A stretch of DNA of 64,000 bases, taken from Acidimicrobiales bacterium (GTDB taxonomy: Bacteria; Actinomycetota; Acidimicrobiia; Acidimicrobiales; MedAcidi-G1). Below the pieces are notes generated by a model. That model had not been told where the DNA came from and ran no database searches. It saw nothing but the letters and a program-made list of their open reading frames with translations. The DNA lies in NCBI GenBank assembly GCA_014237715.1, contig JAAZZG010000005.1, forward strand, positions 113,197 through 177,196, read 5' to 3'. Within the stretch, counting starts at the first letter, position 1; every line of letters begins with the position of its first letter. A program made the translations under genes and the position numbers. Positions 43,691-51,969 of the stretch are shown in pieces.

Positions 43691-44277
43691 CCGAACCCGG
43701 ATCGACCCCGGTCTGGTACGTGGCCTACGGGTCCAATCTGCTGGCCGCCCGGTTCGACGCCTACCTTCAGAGTTGCGGCGACGACACGCCGTGGGGACCC
43801 CATCGGGGTGCCACCGACCCCCGTCCGGCGACCGGTGACAGACGGGTCGTGGTCCCCCATCCGGTGTTCTTCGGCGGCCACTCCTCACGTTGGGACGGCG
43901 GCTGCTGCTTTTGTCCAGACGAACCCACATCGGCCGACCGGCGCGACGTGGTGGGTCGGGCATGGCGCATCACGTGGGATCAGATGGCCGACGTGGTCGC
44001 CCAGGAGAACGGCCGGCCCACTGAAGACGCCTTCCTGCCCTCGGAACCGCCTGCATCTGGTGAGTCCGTCCGGGTGCTGGACGGGATCATCGACCTGCTG
44101 ATCGGCATGGATCGAATCGACGACGAGCCGGTCTGCACGCTGGGTTCCACGGCCCCTCCGCCCGCGGGACCGCCCAGCATGTCGTATCGGGCTGTGCTGG
44201 CCGCCGGCATGGCCGAGATGGGCCTCCAGCCCGAAGAGGCCGAACAGCACCTGCTGGATCTAGACCGCAGCCGCTGA
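43687..44277 (+). CDS. GGCT-like fold protein (gamma-glutamylcyclotransferase family)
   Basis: A 196-aa protein opening with V-W-Y-V-A-Y-G-S-N-L near residue 12, the hallmark of the GGCT-like fold, with two Cys in a G-G-C-C-F-C stretch. DVVGRAWRITWDQMADVVAQEN forms the conserved following helix. Similar actinobacterial proteins are often mislabelled histone deacetylase. The catalytic Glu of true gamma-glutamylcyclotransferases could not be placed confidently, so the reaction is open. It is translationally coupled to surE (ATGA). Confidence 0.7.
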   Translation: MTEPGSTPVWYVAYGSNLLAARFDAYLQSCGDDTPWGPHRGATDPRPATGDRRVVVPHPVFFGGHSSRWDGGCCFCPDEPTSADRRDVVGRAWRITWDQMADVVAQENGRPTEDAFLPSEPPASGESVRVLDGIIDLLIGMDRIDDEPVCTLGSTAPPPAGPPSMSYRAVLAAGMAEMGLQPEEAEQHLLDLDRSR

Positions 44278-44358
44278 GCACGCTGGCTGACCAGACCCGC
44301 TGACGACACCGGCCGATCCGGATGGGAAGGCCGAAGCCCGCACCTGGCAGGCGCCTGT

Positions 44359-45141
44359 TCAGATGGTGATGAGGCCGCCGTTGGGCGAGATCCACTGGCC
44401 GGTGATGAACGAGCTCTCCGACGAAGCCAGGAACAGCGCCGTGGCGGCGATCTCCTCGGCCGTTCCCTGCCGTCGCAGTGGTGTCATCATCACCATCGGG
44501 GCCAGCATGGCCTCATCGACGTCGGCGGTCATCGGGGTGTCGATCACCCCGGGGGCAATGGCGTTGATGCGGATGCCCATGGCCCCCAGTTCCCTAGAGG
44601 CTGCCCGGGTGAACCCCAGGACCGCTCCCTTGGCCGAGGCGTAGTGCACCGGACCCCAACCAGCCAGACCGGCAATGCTCGACAACGTGATGACCGACCC
44701 GCCCTCACCCATCAACTTGACGGCCTCGCGGGTACCAAGGAAGGTCCCCCCGGCGTGGATGGCCATCATCTTGGAGAACGCCTCGTAACCCATCAGCGAC
44801 ATCTGGGAGCCCTGTCCGGCCATCATCTCGTCGAAGCCGTCGCCGGGCAGGCGGCTCACTCCAGCGTTGTTGACCTGCACGTCGAGACAACCCCAGGTCC
44901 CGTGGATCTGAGCAAACATCGAGACCATGTCGCCCTCGTCGCACACGTCGCCCCCGAAGGCCTGGTGACCGTCACCGTCGAGCAACTTGACGGTCTCGTC
45001 GGCCGCCTCCTCGCGAAGGTCCTGGGCAGCAATGGTGGCGCCCTCCTCGGCGAACCTCAGGGCCATGGCCCGTCCTAGGCCCGAACCGGCACCGGTGATG
45101 CAGGCCACCTTCCCTGCCAGACGGCCCGTTTCCCGACTCAT
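44359..45141 (-). CDS. Short-chain dehydrogenase/reductase (SDR)
   Basis: A 260-aa classical SDR oxidoreductase. The nucleotide site is T-G-A-G-S-G-L-G near residue 16, the N-N-A-G motif near 92, and the catalytic Ser-Tyr-Lys lies in TLSSIAGLAGWGPVHYASAKG near 150-170. An unusual insertion of about ten residues sits after NNAGVSRLPGD (FDEMMAGQGSQMSLMG). The GxxxP-type end (VIDTP and GQWISPNGG) is normal. Acidic residues after the second strand favour NAD(H). The substrate is unknown. It lies divergent from the flavodoxin gene. Confidence 0.85.
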   Translation of the reverse strand: MSRETGRLAGKVACITGAGSGLGRAMALRFAEEGATIAAQDLREEAADETVKLLDGDGHQAFGGDVCDEGDMVSMFAQIHGTWGCLDVQVNNAGVSRLPGDGFDEMMAGQGSQMSLMGYEAFSKMMAIHAGGTFLGTREAVKLMGEGGSVITLSSIAGLAGWGPVHYASAKGAVLGFTRAASRELGAMGIRINAIAPGVIDTPMTADVDEAMLAPMVMMTPLRRQGTAEEIAATALFLASSESSFITGQWISPNGGLITI

Positions 45142-45228
45142 ACGTGCTCCTGATCCATGTTGATTCCTCCCCGATCAGGCTGGCCACAAGGTGCCCAATC
45201 GGCGGCGAGTGTAGGACGGCTCGTTCCC

Positions 45229-45675
45229 ATGAGGCACACTGAACGCTTGAACGTCGTCGTGATCCACCAGAGCCGGACCGGCAACACCCGCCGGGCCGCC
45301 GAACTCATCGGCGGGGCTGTCGCATCAGCCGGCGCCACTGTCGCCGTGCGCCCGGTCACCAACATCGACTACAAGGAACTGGCCGAGGCCGACCTGGTCT
45401 TCGTCGGCACGTGGGTCGACGGTCTGGTCCTGTTCGGCCATCGCCCCGGCGACGTGGGCAAGGTACGCCAGATCCCGAAGCTGTGGGACAAACGGGTGGC
45501 AGCGTTCATGACGCATGCCGTGAACCCGGGCAACGCAGCGACCAAGCTCTCCGATGTACTGGAGGGCCATGGCGCCACCGTGGTGGCCGCCCGGTCATTG
45601 AACCGCCGCCGCCTCGATAGCGAGGCCCCGGTGTTCGCCTCCGAGGTCCTGGCGTCGATCAGCGCCACTACCTGA
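45229..45675 (+). CDS. Flavodoxin-domain protein
   Basis: A 148-aa flavodoxin-like protein. The FMN phosphate loop is S-R-T-G-N-T-R-R-A near residue 14, followed by ADLVFVGTWVDGLVLFGHRPG and AFMTHAVNPGNAATKLSDVL. The length fits a single electron-carrier domain. The start is the ATG at 45229; a TTG at 45247 (LNVVVIHQS) would also work. It may serve the oxidoreductases encoded nearby, but no partner is indicated by operon structure. Confidence 0.8.
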   Translation: MRHTERLNVVVIHQSRTGNTRRAAELIGGAVASAGATVAVRPVTNIDYKELAEADLVFVGTWVDGLVLFGHRPGDVGKVRQIPKLWDKRVAAFMTHAVNPGNAATKLSDVLEGHGATVVAARSLNRRRLDSEAPVFASEVLASISATT

Positions 45676-45679
45676 ACCG

Positions 45680-45705
45680 GAGACACCTGAACCGGCTCAG
45701 GTCTC
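45680..45705. terminator. Hairpin between convergent genes
   Basis: ACCTGA (45685-45690) and TCAGGT (45697-45702) form a 6-bp stem around ACCGGC. The stem lengthens to GAGAC and GTCTC arms (45680-45705) with a small bulge. It sits between the flavodoxin stop and the transporter stop. Confidence 0.55.
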
Positions 45706-46621
45706 AGCCAACCTGACCCCGTTGTCCGAGGGGCCGCCAACCGGTCAGCTGTCCACTGGACCGGACAGACCGGAGCCCATCGAGGGTGAACACAGCGAGT
45801 CCCGTCCACACGAGGGCGAAACCGATCAGGCGTCCCCCGCCGAACGGCTCGTTGTAGGCCACCACGCCGAGTAGGAAGTGGGTGGACGGCGCCAGGTACT
45901 GGATCACGCCGATCACCGACAGCGGCACCCGCTGCACCGCCCCGGCAAAGCACAGCAACGGCACTGCAGTGAACAGGCCGCTGCCCAGCAGGACTATGTA
46001 CTCGGTGCCCGACGCCGAAACCAGCGCGTCCTGCCCGTTGATCAGCCGGGTCCCGAGGAACACCAGGACCAGCGGCAGGATCACCATCAACTCGATGGTC
46101 AGCATGTCCAGCGGCGGCCGGTTCACCGTCTTCTTCATGAGGCCATAGGTGCCGAACGTGGCCGCCAGGAAGAGCGACACCCAGGGCAGACCACCCATGT
46201 CGATGGTCAACCAGATGACACTGGCCGCCCCCAGGGCTACGGCCGCCCACTGGGCCCGTCGAAGGCGTTCGCCGACCACGACAACGCCGAGGACCACACT
46301 GACCAGCGGGGTGATGAAGTAGCCGAGGCTGCCCTCGAGCACCCGACCGTTGGTGACCGCCCATACCCATACCAACCAGTTCGAACCGATAAGGACCCCC
46401 GCCAGTGCCTCCAGGGCCAGCGTCCGGAGTTCACGGGCCGCGGTATGCACTGAACGCAGGGACTGACGGACGAGGTGAATAACCAGCACAGTGACGAAGG
46501 TCCACAGCACCCGATGTCCGAGCATGTCCATGGCCGGGATCTCGGTACCGAGACGCCAGAAGGCCGGCGACAGGCCCCATATGACCTGGGCGCACACGAT
46601 CAACACCAGGCCTCGTCGCAT
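45704..46621 (-). CDS. RarD/EamA-family transporter
   Basis: A 305-aa membrane protein with ten predicted helices in two five-helix EamA repeats. RarD features are the opening RGLVLIVCAQVIWGLSPAFWR, SNWLVWVWAVTNGRVLEGSLGYFITPLVSVVLG near 95 and VIQYLAPSTHFLLGVVAYNEPF near 250. RarD-type proteins are drug/metabolite exporters with unknown substrate. The ATG at 46621 is chosen because the protein starts just before helix one; an upstream ATG (46675) adds 18 residues. Confidence 0.83.
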   Translation of the reverse strand: MRRGLVLIVCAQVIWGLSPAFWRLGTEIPAMDMLGHRVLWTFVTVLVIHLVRQSLRSVHTAARELRTLALEALAGVLIGSNWLVWVWAVTNGRVLEGSLGYFITPLVSVVLGVVVVGERLRRAQWAAVALGAASVIWLTIDMGGLPWVSLFLAATFGTYGLMKKTVNRPPLDMLTIELMVILPLVLVFLGTRLINGQDALVSASGTEYIVLLGSGLFTAVPLLCFAGAVQRVPLSVIGVIQYLAPSTHFLLGVVAYNEPFGGGRLIGFALVWTGLAVFTLDGLRSVRSSGQLTGWRPLGQRGQVG

Positions 46622-46700
46622 CGGCCCAGTCTCACCAGTAACCACCCGCCCGGCCAACCCAGTGCCGGCCATCACGGACCGCTCCGTTACCGTTTACCAA

Positions 46701-47438
46701 ATGCGGATCGGGCTACTGCGGTGTGACGACATCTTCACCGACCTGCGCCCAGAGTACGGGGGCTACCACCAGCTGTTCACGAACCTCTTCGCGACCGCCG
46801 ACGCCAACGTGACGACGACCGCTGACGGGATCGTCGAGCCCCTCGAGTTCGTCGACGTGCCGGTGTATCTCGGAACCTTCCCTTCGGCTCCCGACGACTA
46901 CGACGCCTGGCTGATCACCGGATCGGCCCGCGGCGTCTACGAGGACGAACCGTGGATCCGGTCGCTACTGGACCTGGTGCGTGATCTGGATGCCGCCCGG
47001 GCCCCCACGCTCGGGGTGTGCTTCGGCCATCAGGCCATAGCCCAGGCCCTCGGCGGACGGGTCGAACGAGTCGACACATGGGGAATCGGCAACCGGCCCG
47101 CCCGGATAACCCGACGGGAATCCTGGATGACCCCGGGTCACGACGAGGTGGGCATCTTCTACTGCCACCACGACCAGGTGCTGGACCTGCCCACCGGTGG
47201 CCGTGTCGTGGCCACCGCGGACCACTGTCCGGTGGCCGCGCTGGCCGTCGGCGACCACATGTTGGGCGTCCAGGCCCACCCTGAGTTCGACCCCCACTAC
47301 GCCGACGTGCTTTACCGGGGCCGCTACACCGGAACCCATCCCGAGGCTCTCCTCGACGACGCCCTATCGACGCTGGACGATCCGCTCCACCGGATTGACG
47401 TAGCCACCTGGATGCTGCGGTTCATCCGCGGCTGCTGA
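46701..47438 (+). CDS. Class I glutamine amidotransferase
   Basis: A 245-aa amidotransferase-fold protein. The nucleophile elbow is L-G-V-C-F-G-H-Q near residue 109, the catalytic His/Glu pair lies in GVQAHPEFDP near 190, and DAWLITGSARGVYEDEPW is the oxyanion segment. It is not fused to a synthetase, so it is like free amidotransferases (YfeJ/GMP-synthase-domain-like) with unknown substrate. The start is the ATG at 46701 directly after a T-rich stretch. Confidence 0.82.
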   Translation: MRIGLLRCDDIFTDLRPEYGGYHQLFTNLFATADANVTTTADGIVEPLEFVDVPVYLGTFPSAPDDYDAWLITGSARGVYEDEPWIRSLLDLVRDLDAARAPTLGVCFGHQAIAQALGGRVERVDTWGIGNRPARITRRESWMTPGHDEVGIFYCHHDQVLDLPTGGRVVATADHCPVAALAVGDHMLGVQAHPEFDPHYADVLYRGRYTGTHPEALLDDALSTLDDPLHRIDVATWMLRFIRGC

Positions 47439-47477
47439 CGCCGACCCCGGCAACCGGTCGAACTACCAGTCGGCTGG

Positions 47478-48356
47478 TCAGTCGCCGCTTCGGGCCACAA
47501 CCTCGACGGGCCGGGTCACCACGAAGGACAGGGCGATCAGGACCACGGCCATCCCCACCCCCTGCTGACCAGCGATGCGTTCACCGATCAACCACCACGC
47601 GTACAGCGGAGCCACCGCGGTGAACAGCAGACTGATCAGGCTCATCTGGGTCAGCGTCACGTGGCCGTGAGCGAAGTTGGTGAGTAAGTGGCCGGTCCCG
47701 GGAATGATGGCCATGGCGGCCACCATCCACCAGTCTCCGTCCGACGGCAGAGCCACGCCACCCTCGACCACCAGTGCGATGGGCAGGAGAACCACCGTGG
47801 CCACCACGGTGAGCGACAGCTGATACGTGATGGAGTCCATCTCAGCCCGGGCCTGCTTGGAGGCCACGTAGTAGGCGGCAAACAGGACCATGGTGACGAA
47901 GGCCATCAGGTCGCCCGACCAGGTCGCCACACCACCAGCCCCCGAACCGGCCATAGCCACCACCACGCCGACGAAGGCCACGGAGGCACCCACGTAGACC
48001 GATCGGTGGGGTCGTTCACCGAACAGTCGATGGCCGACAACCAACAGGAGGATCGGTTGCAACGAGGCGATGACCACCGCGTTGACGGCGCTGGTCCGGC
48101 GCATGGACAGGATGAAGAACACGAGGTTCACCGCGAAGATCACACCACCGACCGCGGATCGCTTCAGGTCGATCCATCGGAGCCGGTTGCCCGCCAAAAT
48201 CAGGACCACGGCGTAAAAAGCCGCGGCGATGCCGAGCCGCCAGAAGACGAAGGCCATCTCCTCCATTTCGACCTTCTTGACGATGCTGGGGCCAAAGGCC
48301 ATGAAGCCCACGGCCCCAATCGCCGCACCGCGCCCCAGAGCTACCCGATCCCGCAT
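47478..48356 (-). CDS. EamA-family transporter
   Basis: A 292-aa membrane protein with ten predicted helices arranged as two EamA repeats (AVGFMAFGPSIVKK, VFWRLGIAAAFYAVVLILAG, SAVNAVVIASLQPILLLVVG, then the second-half SLISLLFTAVAPLYAWWLIGERIAGQQ). The substrate is unknown. I chose the ATG at 48356; the frame stays open to 48668 but the upstream part is Arg/Gly-rich and looks like spurious coding. The C-terminal end converges on the amidotransferase gene. Confidence 0.82.
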   Translation of the reverse strand: MRDRVALGRGAAIGAVGFMAFGPSIVKKVEMEEMAFVFWRLGIAAAFYAVVLILAGNRLRWIDLKRSAVGGVIFAVNLVFFILSMRRTSAVNAVVIASLQPILLLVVGHRLFGERPHRSVYVGASVAFVGVVVAMAGSGAGGVATWSGDLMAFVTMVLFAAYYVASKQARAEMDSITYQLSLTVVATVVLLPIALVVEGGVALPSDGDWWMVAAMAIIPGTGHLLTNFAHGHVTLTQMSLISLLFTAVAPLYAWWLIGERIAGQQGVGMAVVLIALSFVVTRPVEVVARSGD

Positions 48357-48436
48357 CCGGTGCACCCTTCCACCTCTGGTCCGACACCCTGTCGTCGGGA
48401 GCCGAGACCTACCTGGCGGGCCTCGAGGTGGACTGG

Positions 48437-49111
48437 CTACTGCCGGGCCGCAGCCTCGTCCTGGACAGCCTGCAGGGCATCGGTCAGCCCCTCGGTCCAT
48501 GTTCGCAGCGCGCTCCGGGCGCCCCTGGGCTCCGGTGGATCGATCGGCGGTCCGACCACCATCCGCACCCGGGTCGGTCGGGGGAACCGGGCTCCGGCGG
48601 GCATGGCCTCCCCCGTCCCGGCAATTCCCACGGGCACCACACGAGACTGCGTCTTGGCCGCCAACCACGCCGTTCCGTCGAACAACTCACCGACGCCGTC
48701 ACCGTCATGGCGCTTCCCCTCCGGGAAGACCAACAGGAGATTGCCCTCGTTCAACAACTCCCGGGCGATCCGCATCGACTCGCGATCCGCGGTGTCACGG
48801 TGCACCGGAAAGGCACCCAGTGAGGCGATCACCCAGGCCAGAGGTCGGAACGTGAACAGGCTCTCCTTGGCCAGAGCCCGGAGTCGTCGCCGCATCAGCG
48901 GCGCCAACATCAACGAATCGAGGTTGGAACGGTGGACGGGCGCCAGAATTACCGGCCCGTCGCTCGGGATGTGCTCACGCCCGACGCTCCGGGTTCGGAA
49001 GTACGGCCAGAGCAGTACCCGGGCGAGACCGCGGATAGCGCCGTAGACCAGCGGCGCCGTCCAGGCCGCGCTGGTACGACGGGCGCGGGCCTGACGTTCC
49101 GACGAGTCCAT
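48437..49111 (-). CDS. 1-acyl-sn-glycerol-3-phosphate acyltransferase (PlsC family)
   Basis: A 224-aa acyltransferase. Motif I is P-V-H-R-S-N-L-D-S near residue 57 (H-x4-D), motif II/III follow as GAFPVHR and F-P-E-G-K-R near 128, and V-P-V-G-I-A-G-T-G is motif IV. It puts acyl chains on glycerophosphate-type acceptors at the membrane. A single hydrophobic stretch near the N-terminus is weak, so association is probably peripheral. It follows the CBS gene 24 bases downstream on the same strand. Confidence 0.85.
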   Translation of the reverse strand: MDSSERQARARRTSAAWTAPLVYGAIRGLARVLLWPYFRTRSVGREHIPSDGPVILAPVHRSNLDSLMLAPLMRRRLRALAKESLFTFRPLAWVIASLGAFPVHRDTADRESMRIARELLNEGNLLLVFPEGKRHDGDGVGELFDGTAWLAAKTQSRVVPVGIAGTGEAMPAGARFPRPTRVRMVVGPPIDPPEPRGARSALRTWTEGLTDALQAVQDEAAARQ

Positions 49112-49135
49112 CGCGTCTGGTAACCGGGGCAGGGG

Positions 49136-49513
49136 TCAGCGCTGGGCGATGCGGGCGCTCAGCACGTCACGCAGACTGACCATGCCCAGAAGTTCGCCGT
49201 CGACCTCCACGGGAAGGTGGCGATAGCCGCGGCTCAACATGAGGGCGGCCGCCTCTTCGGTCTCGAAGTCGGGCGGGGCAGTGTCAGGATCCGGGGTCAT
49301 CCACTGGTCGATTCGGGATGCACGCAGGTCGTCCTCGTCGGCAGCAGCCCGCAGGACGTCACGCTCGGTCAGGATGCCCAACAGCATCCGTCCCTGGACC
49401 ACGACCACCGAACCGAAGCCACCGCGGACCATTACCCGCGCGGCATCGCTGATCGTCGAATCAGGCGGGAGGGTGACCACGCTGTCGGTCATCACCTCGG
49501 AGATGGCGACCAT
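49136..49513 (-). CDS. CBS-domain pair protein
   Basis: A 125-aa protein made of two CBS domains: VMTDSVVTLPPDSTISDAARVMVRGGFGSVVVV, then LGILTERDVLRA, and WMTPDPDTAPPDFETEEAAALMLSRGYRHLPV with GMVSLRDVL. CBS pairs sense adenine nucleotides. It is probably a regulator of a partner, not an enzyme. The ATG at 49513 shares one base with the upstream stop (TGATG), so it is translationally coupled. Confidence 0.85.
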   Translation of the reverse strand: MVAISEVMTDSVVTLPPDSTISDAARVMVRGGFGSVVVVQGRMLLGILTERDVLRAAADEDDLRASRIDQWMTPDPDTAPPDFETEEAAALMLSRGYRHLPVEVDGELLGMVSLRDVLSARIAQR

Positions 49514-49776
49514 CAGCCACTCCCCCCGACCTCGTCGACGTCCCTGTCCTCCCGAGCCCCGGACGGGACCTCCAGATCCAGATTCAGATTTCGCCAGAGG
49601 TTGCCGGCCCACACGCTGGTGTGGGGCCACTCCCGCCAGAAGGCCTGCAACACGGCGGGATCCATCTCCGCGGCGGCCTCAGCCGGGCTCTGGTCGCGAG
49701 CCAACGCGTCGAGGGCGTCGATCACGGCGAGCAGACGGACTGATGGAGTCTCGGACACAAAGCCTCCCAGGCTCAC
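49513..49776 (-). CDS. Small uncharacterised protein
   Basis: An 87-aa acidic protein with an N-terminal helix (SVRLLAVIDALDALARD) and a Trp-rich middle (FWREWPHTSVWAGNLWRNLNL). No family recognised. It overlaps the MFS gene by four bases (ATGA) and the CBS gene by one, so it belongs to the same operon. Confidence 0.6.
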   Translation of the reverse strand: MSLGGFVSETPSVRLLAVIDALDALARDQSPAEAAAEMDPAVLQAFWREWPHTSVWAGNLWRNLNLDLEVPSGAREDRDVDEVGGSG

Positions 49777-51107
49777 AGACGATCGGTGGGTCCGTCGTCC
49801 GTCCTCCGATCATCCCCTGAATCGGGCGGCTCGGCAACTGGACCGGTCGGATATGCCCCTCCATCGACCTCAACAACCTCGTTGTCCAGCATGACCAGCA
49901 GGCCCCGGTGGTGGAAAACGAGGGCGTGAACAACCAGTAGACAGCCGGCGCCGAGGGCTACCCAGCGCAGGCCCACCAGGTCACTGAGGATGCCAAACGT
50001 CAGGCCACCCAGCGGAATTCCACTCAGGACAGCTACTAGGAACACTGACATGACCCGACCCCGGTACGCATCGTCGACTCGAATCTGCAGAGCCGTACTA
50101 AGCGTCGTCCCGTGGAGCATGTGGGCCGTGCCCATGCATAGGTAGCCGACGATCCCGACAGCCATCCAACCCGTGGACGCCACCACCACCAGCCCGCACC
50201 CGTACAACAGGATGCTGCGGTACTCCATGGTCGAGCGAGCCACCCGGGAACCGGCCCCACTGATGTAGGCGCTGGCCAGCAGTGAGCCCACACCCGCGCT
50301 AGTGGCCAGAACCCCGAGACCGCCGCCGCCCAGGCCATACAGGTCGTCGGCCACCCCGGCGGTCAGCGAGAAGGCGAACACTGCGCCAAGCGAAGCCACA
50401 GTAAAGGCCAGCCGAAAGGCCAGCCGCATCTCAGGTCGGGCCCGGACATAGGAAATCCCGTCGCCCAGTTGCGATCGGAGCGAGCCACCGTCGCCGGTTG
50501 GCGACCAGCCCGTCTTCACGGTGGTCAGCACGCTGAAACCAACCAGATAGATACCCAGAGCCGCGGAGAATGCCAGGCCAGGACCTCCGAAGGCCAACGT
50601 AAGAGCGGCCAAGACCGGGCCTACGGACCGAGCCACGGTAAACGTGATGGACACCATGCGTACCGCTGCGGCCAACGACTCCCTGGGCACTAGGACGGCG
50701 GCCAACGACTGGGTCGGTGCCCAAAGGAACGACGACGCCGACCCCCCGAGGAAGTTCAGGCCCAAGATGAGCCAAGGAGTGAGGCGGTCGGACGTGTACA
50801 ACACCACGATGGTCACCATGACCAGGATCTGCAAGCCGGTCCCGGCGAGCAGAAGCAGGCGACGGTCCATCTGATCGGCCAAGGCACCGGCAAACGGTGT
50901 ACCGATGACCGCCGGAAGAAGGGCGGCGAACGAGGCCGCGCCGACCCACGAGTTGGAGTCGGTGAGTTGGTTGATAAGGAACGGGGTAGCCAGACCAGCC
51001 AGGAACTGGGCGACACCGCAGAGGGTCGACCCCAGGGCGAAGCGGGCGAAGGCCGGGTGGCGGAGCGCCGAGAACGGGTTGGTGACGTGTAGGGACTCTC
51101 CAGTCAC
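49773..51107 (-). CDS. MFS transporter (DHA3/EntS-like)
   Basis: A 444-aa major facilitator exporter with about twelve hydrophobic segments. It opens ALRHPAFARFALGSTLCGVAQFL and carries the loop motif GALADQMDRRLLLLAGTGLQ near 80 (G-x3-D-x2-R-R form). Such proteins are commonly drug or siderophore exporters; the substrate is unknown. The last ~45 residues are an acidic cytoplasmic tail. It overlaps both neighbours by four bases, so it is in the YceI-MFS-small-CBS operon. Confidence 0.83.
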   Translation of the reverse strand: MTGESLHVTNPFSALRHPAFARFALGSTLCGVAQFLAGLATPFLINQLTDSNSWVGAASFAALLPAVIGTPFAGALADQMDRRLLLLAGTGLQILVMVTIVVLYTSDRLTPWLILGLNFLGGSASSFLWAPTQSLAAVLVPRESLAAAVRMVSITFTVARSVGPVLAALTLAFGGPGLAFSAALGIYLVGFSVLTTVKTGWSPTGDGGSLRSQLGDGISYVRARPEMRLAFRLAFTVASLGAVFAFSLTAGVADDLYGLGGGGLGVLATSAGVGSLLASAYISGAGSRVARSTMEYRSILLYGCGLVVVASTGWMAVGIVGYLCMGTAHMLHGTTLSTALQIRVDDAYRGRVMSVFLVAVLSGIPLGGLTFGILSDLVGLRWVALGAGCLLVVHALVFHHRGLLVMLDNEVVEVDGGAYPTGPVAEPPDSGDDRRTDDGPTDRL

Positions 51108-51889
51108 CCGGTGCCCCCCACGGCACGGGTGAGAAACAGTTGGAACTCCACCACGCCGCGATCGGCCACCGAGATCACGATGGATGCACTGGGCGCCACC
51201 ACGTCGTGGTCAGCCAGCACCACCGGCAGGGTTCCCACCACGGTCAAGATGTCACCCACCAAGGTGACCTCGAGGGCCGCCTCGACGACCACCGACACCC
51301 CGTTGACGGTCAGGACGCCGGGCACCGTGGCGGACATCTCGGTGGCGCCAGCGGTCAGGGGAACTGGGGCGGCTAGCACGAACACGGCCTCGGGATGCCG
51401 GTCGACATGGAGAACCTCAAAGACCTTCCCGTCTCGGTAGATCCGGTCGGACTGCAAGCCACGGAGATCGGCTGTGACCTCAGCGGACACTGCGACCCCG
51501 TTGCTGACCTCCACGGTCCCAGCGACCAACGGTGTACGGCCCACAGCTGTCGTGGCTCCAATCCCCTTCCCCAGTTCCTCGTCAATCCGGTAGCCCACCC
51601 AGGTCGAGGTGAAGTCCTGGAACGATCCGATAGCGGGGTCCACAGCCCACCTTCCCGACGGGTCGACGACCGGCACGCCAATCGTGGCCGTAACAGCGGT
51701 GGTCGTGGCCTGCATCGTGGTGGCCGATACCTGAGCAGCCGCCGCTGTCTCGGCCGCCTTGGCCAGATCCGGAGCGGGTGGCGCATCGGACCGCACGAGG
51801 AACCACCAAGCGACGACGGCTACCGCGAGGATCCCCACCAATATCAGGATCGGCGTGGGCACCCCCCGTCTCCCCGCCACGGTCACCAC
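51104..51889 (-). CDS. YceI-family protein with membrane anchor
   Basis: A 261-aa protein. An N-terminal membrane helix (PILILVGILAVAVVAWWFLV) is followed by an Ala/Thr-rich stalk to about 75 and a C-terminal YceI beta-barrel (GRWAVDPAIGSFQDFTSTWVGYRIDEE, HPEAVFVL, LTVNGVSVVVEAALEVTL). YceI proteins bind isoprenoid-like lipids in a barrel outside the membrane. The N-terminus is uncertain: the GTG at 51887-51889 is chosen because the frame to 51949 would overlap the next gene's upstream region. It overlaps the MFS start by four bases. Confidence 0.75.
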   Translation of the reverse strand: MVTVAGRRGVPTPILILVGILAVAVVAWWFLVRSDAPPAPDLAKAAETAAAAQVSATTMQATTTAVTATIGVPVVDPSGRWAVDPAIGSFQDFTSTWVGYRIDEELGKGIGATTAVGRTPLVAGTVEVSNGVAVSAEVTADLRGLQSDRIYRDGKVFEVLHVDRHPEAVFVLAAPVPLTAGATEMSATVPGVLTVNGVSVVVEAALEVTLVGDILTVVGTLPVVLADHDVVAPSASIVISVADRGVVEFQLFLTRAVGGTG

Positions 51890-51969
51890 GGTCGAACCAC
51901 CATGAGGCGACCCTAGGGCTCCCCCTCCCGACCGGGCCCGGTCGGGCAAGCGTCCGTAGGCTCCACGTC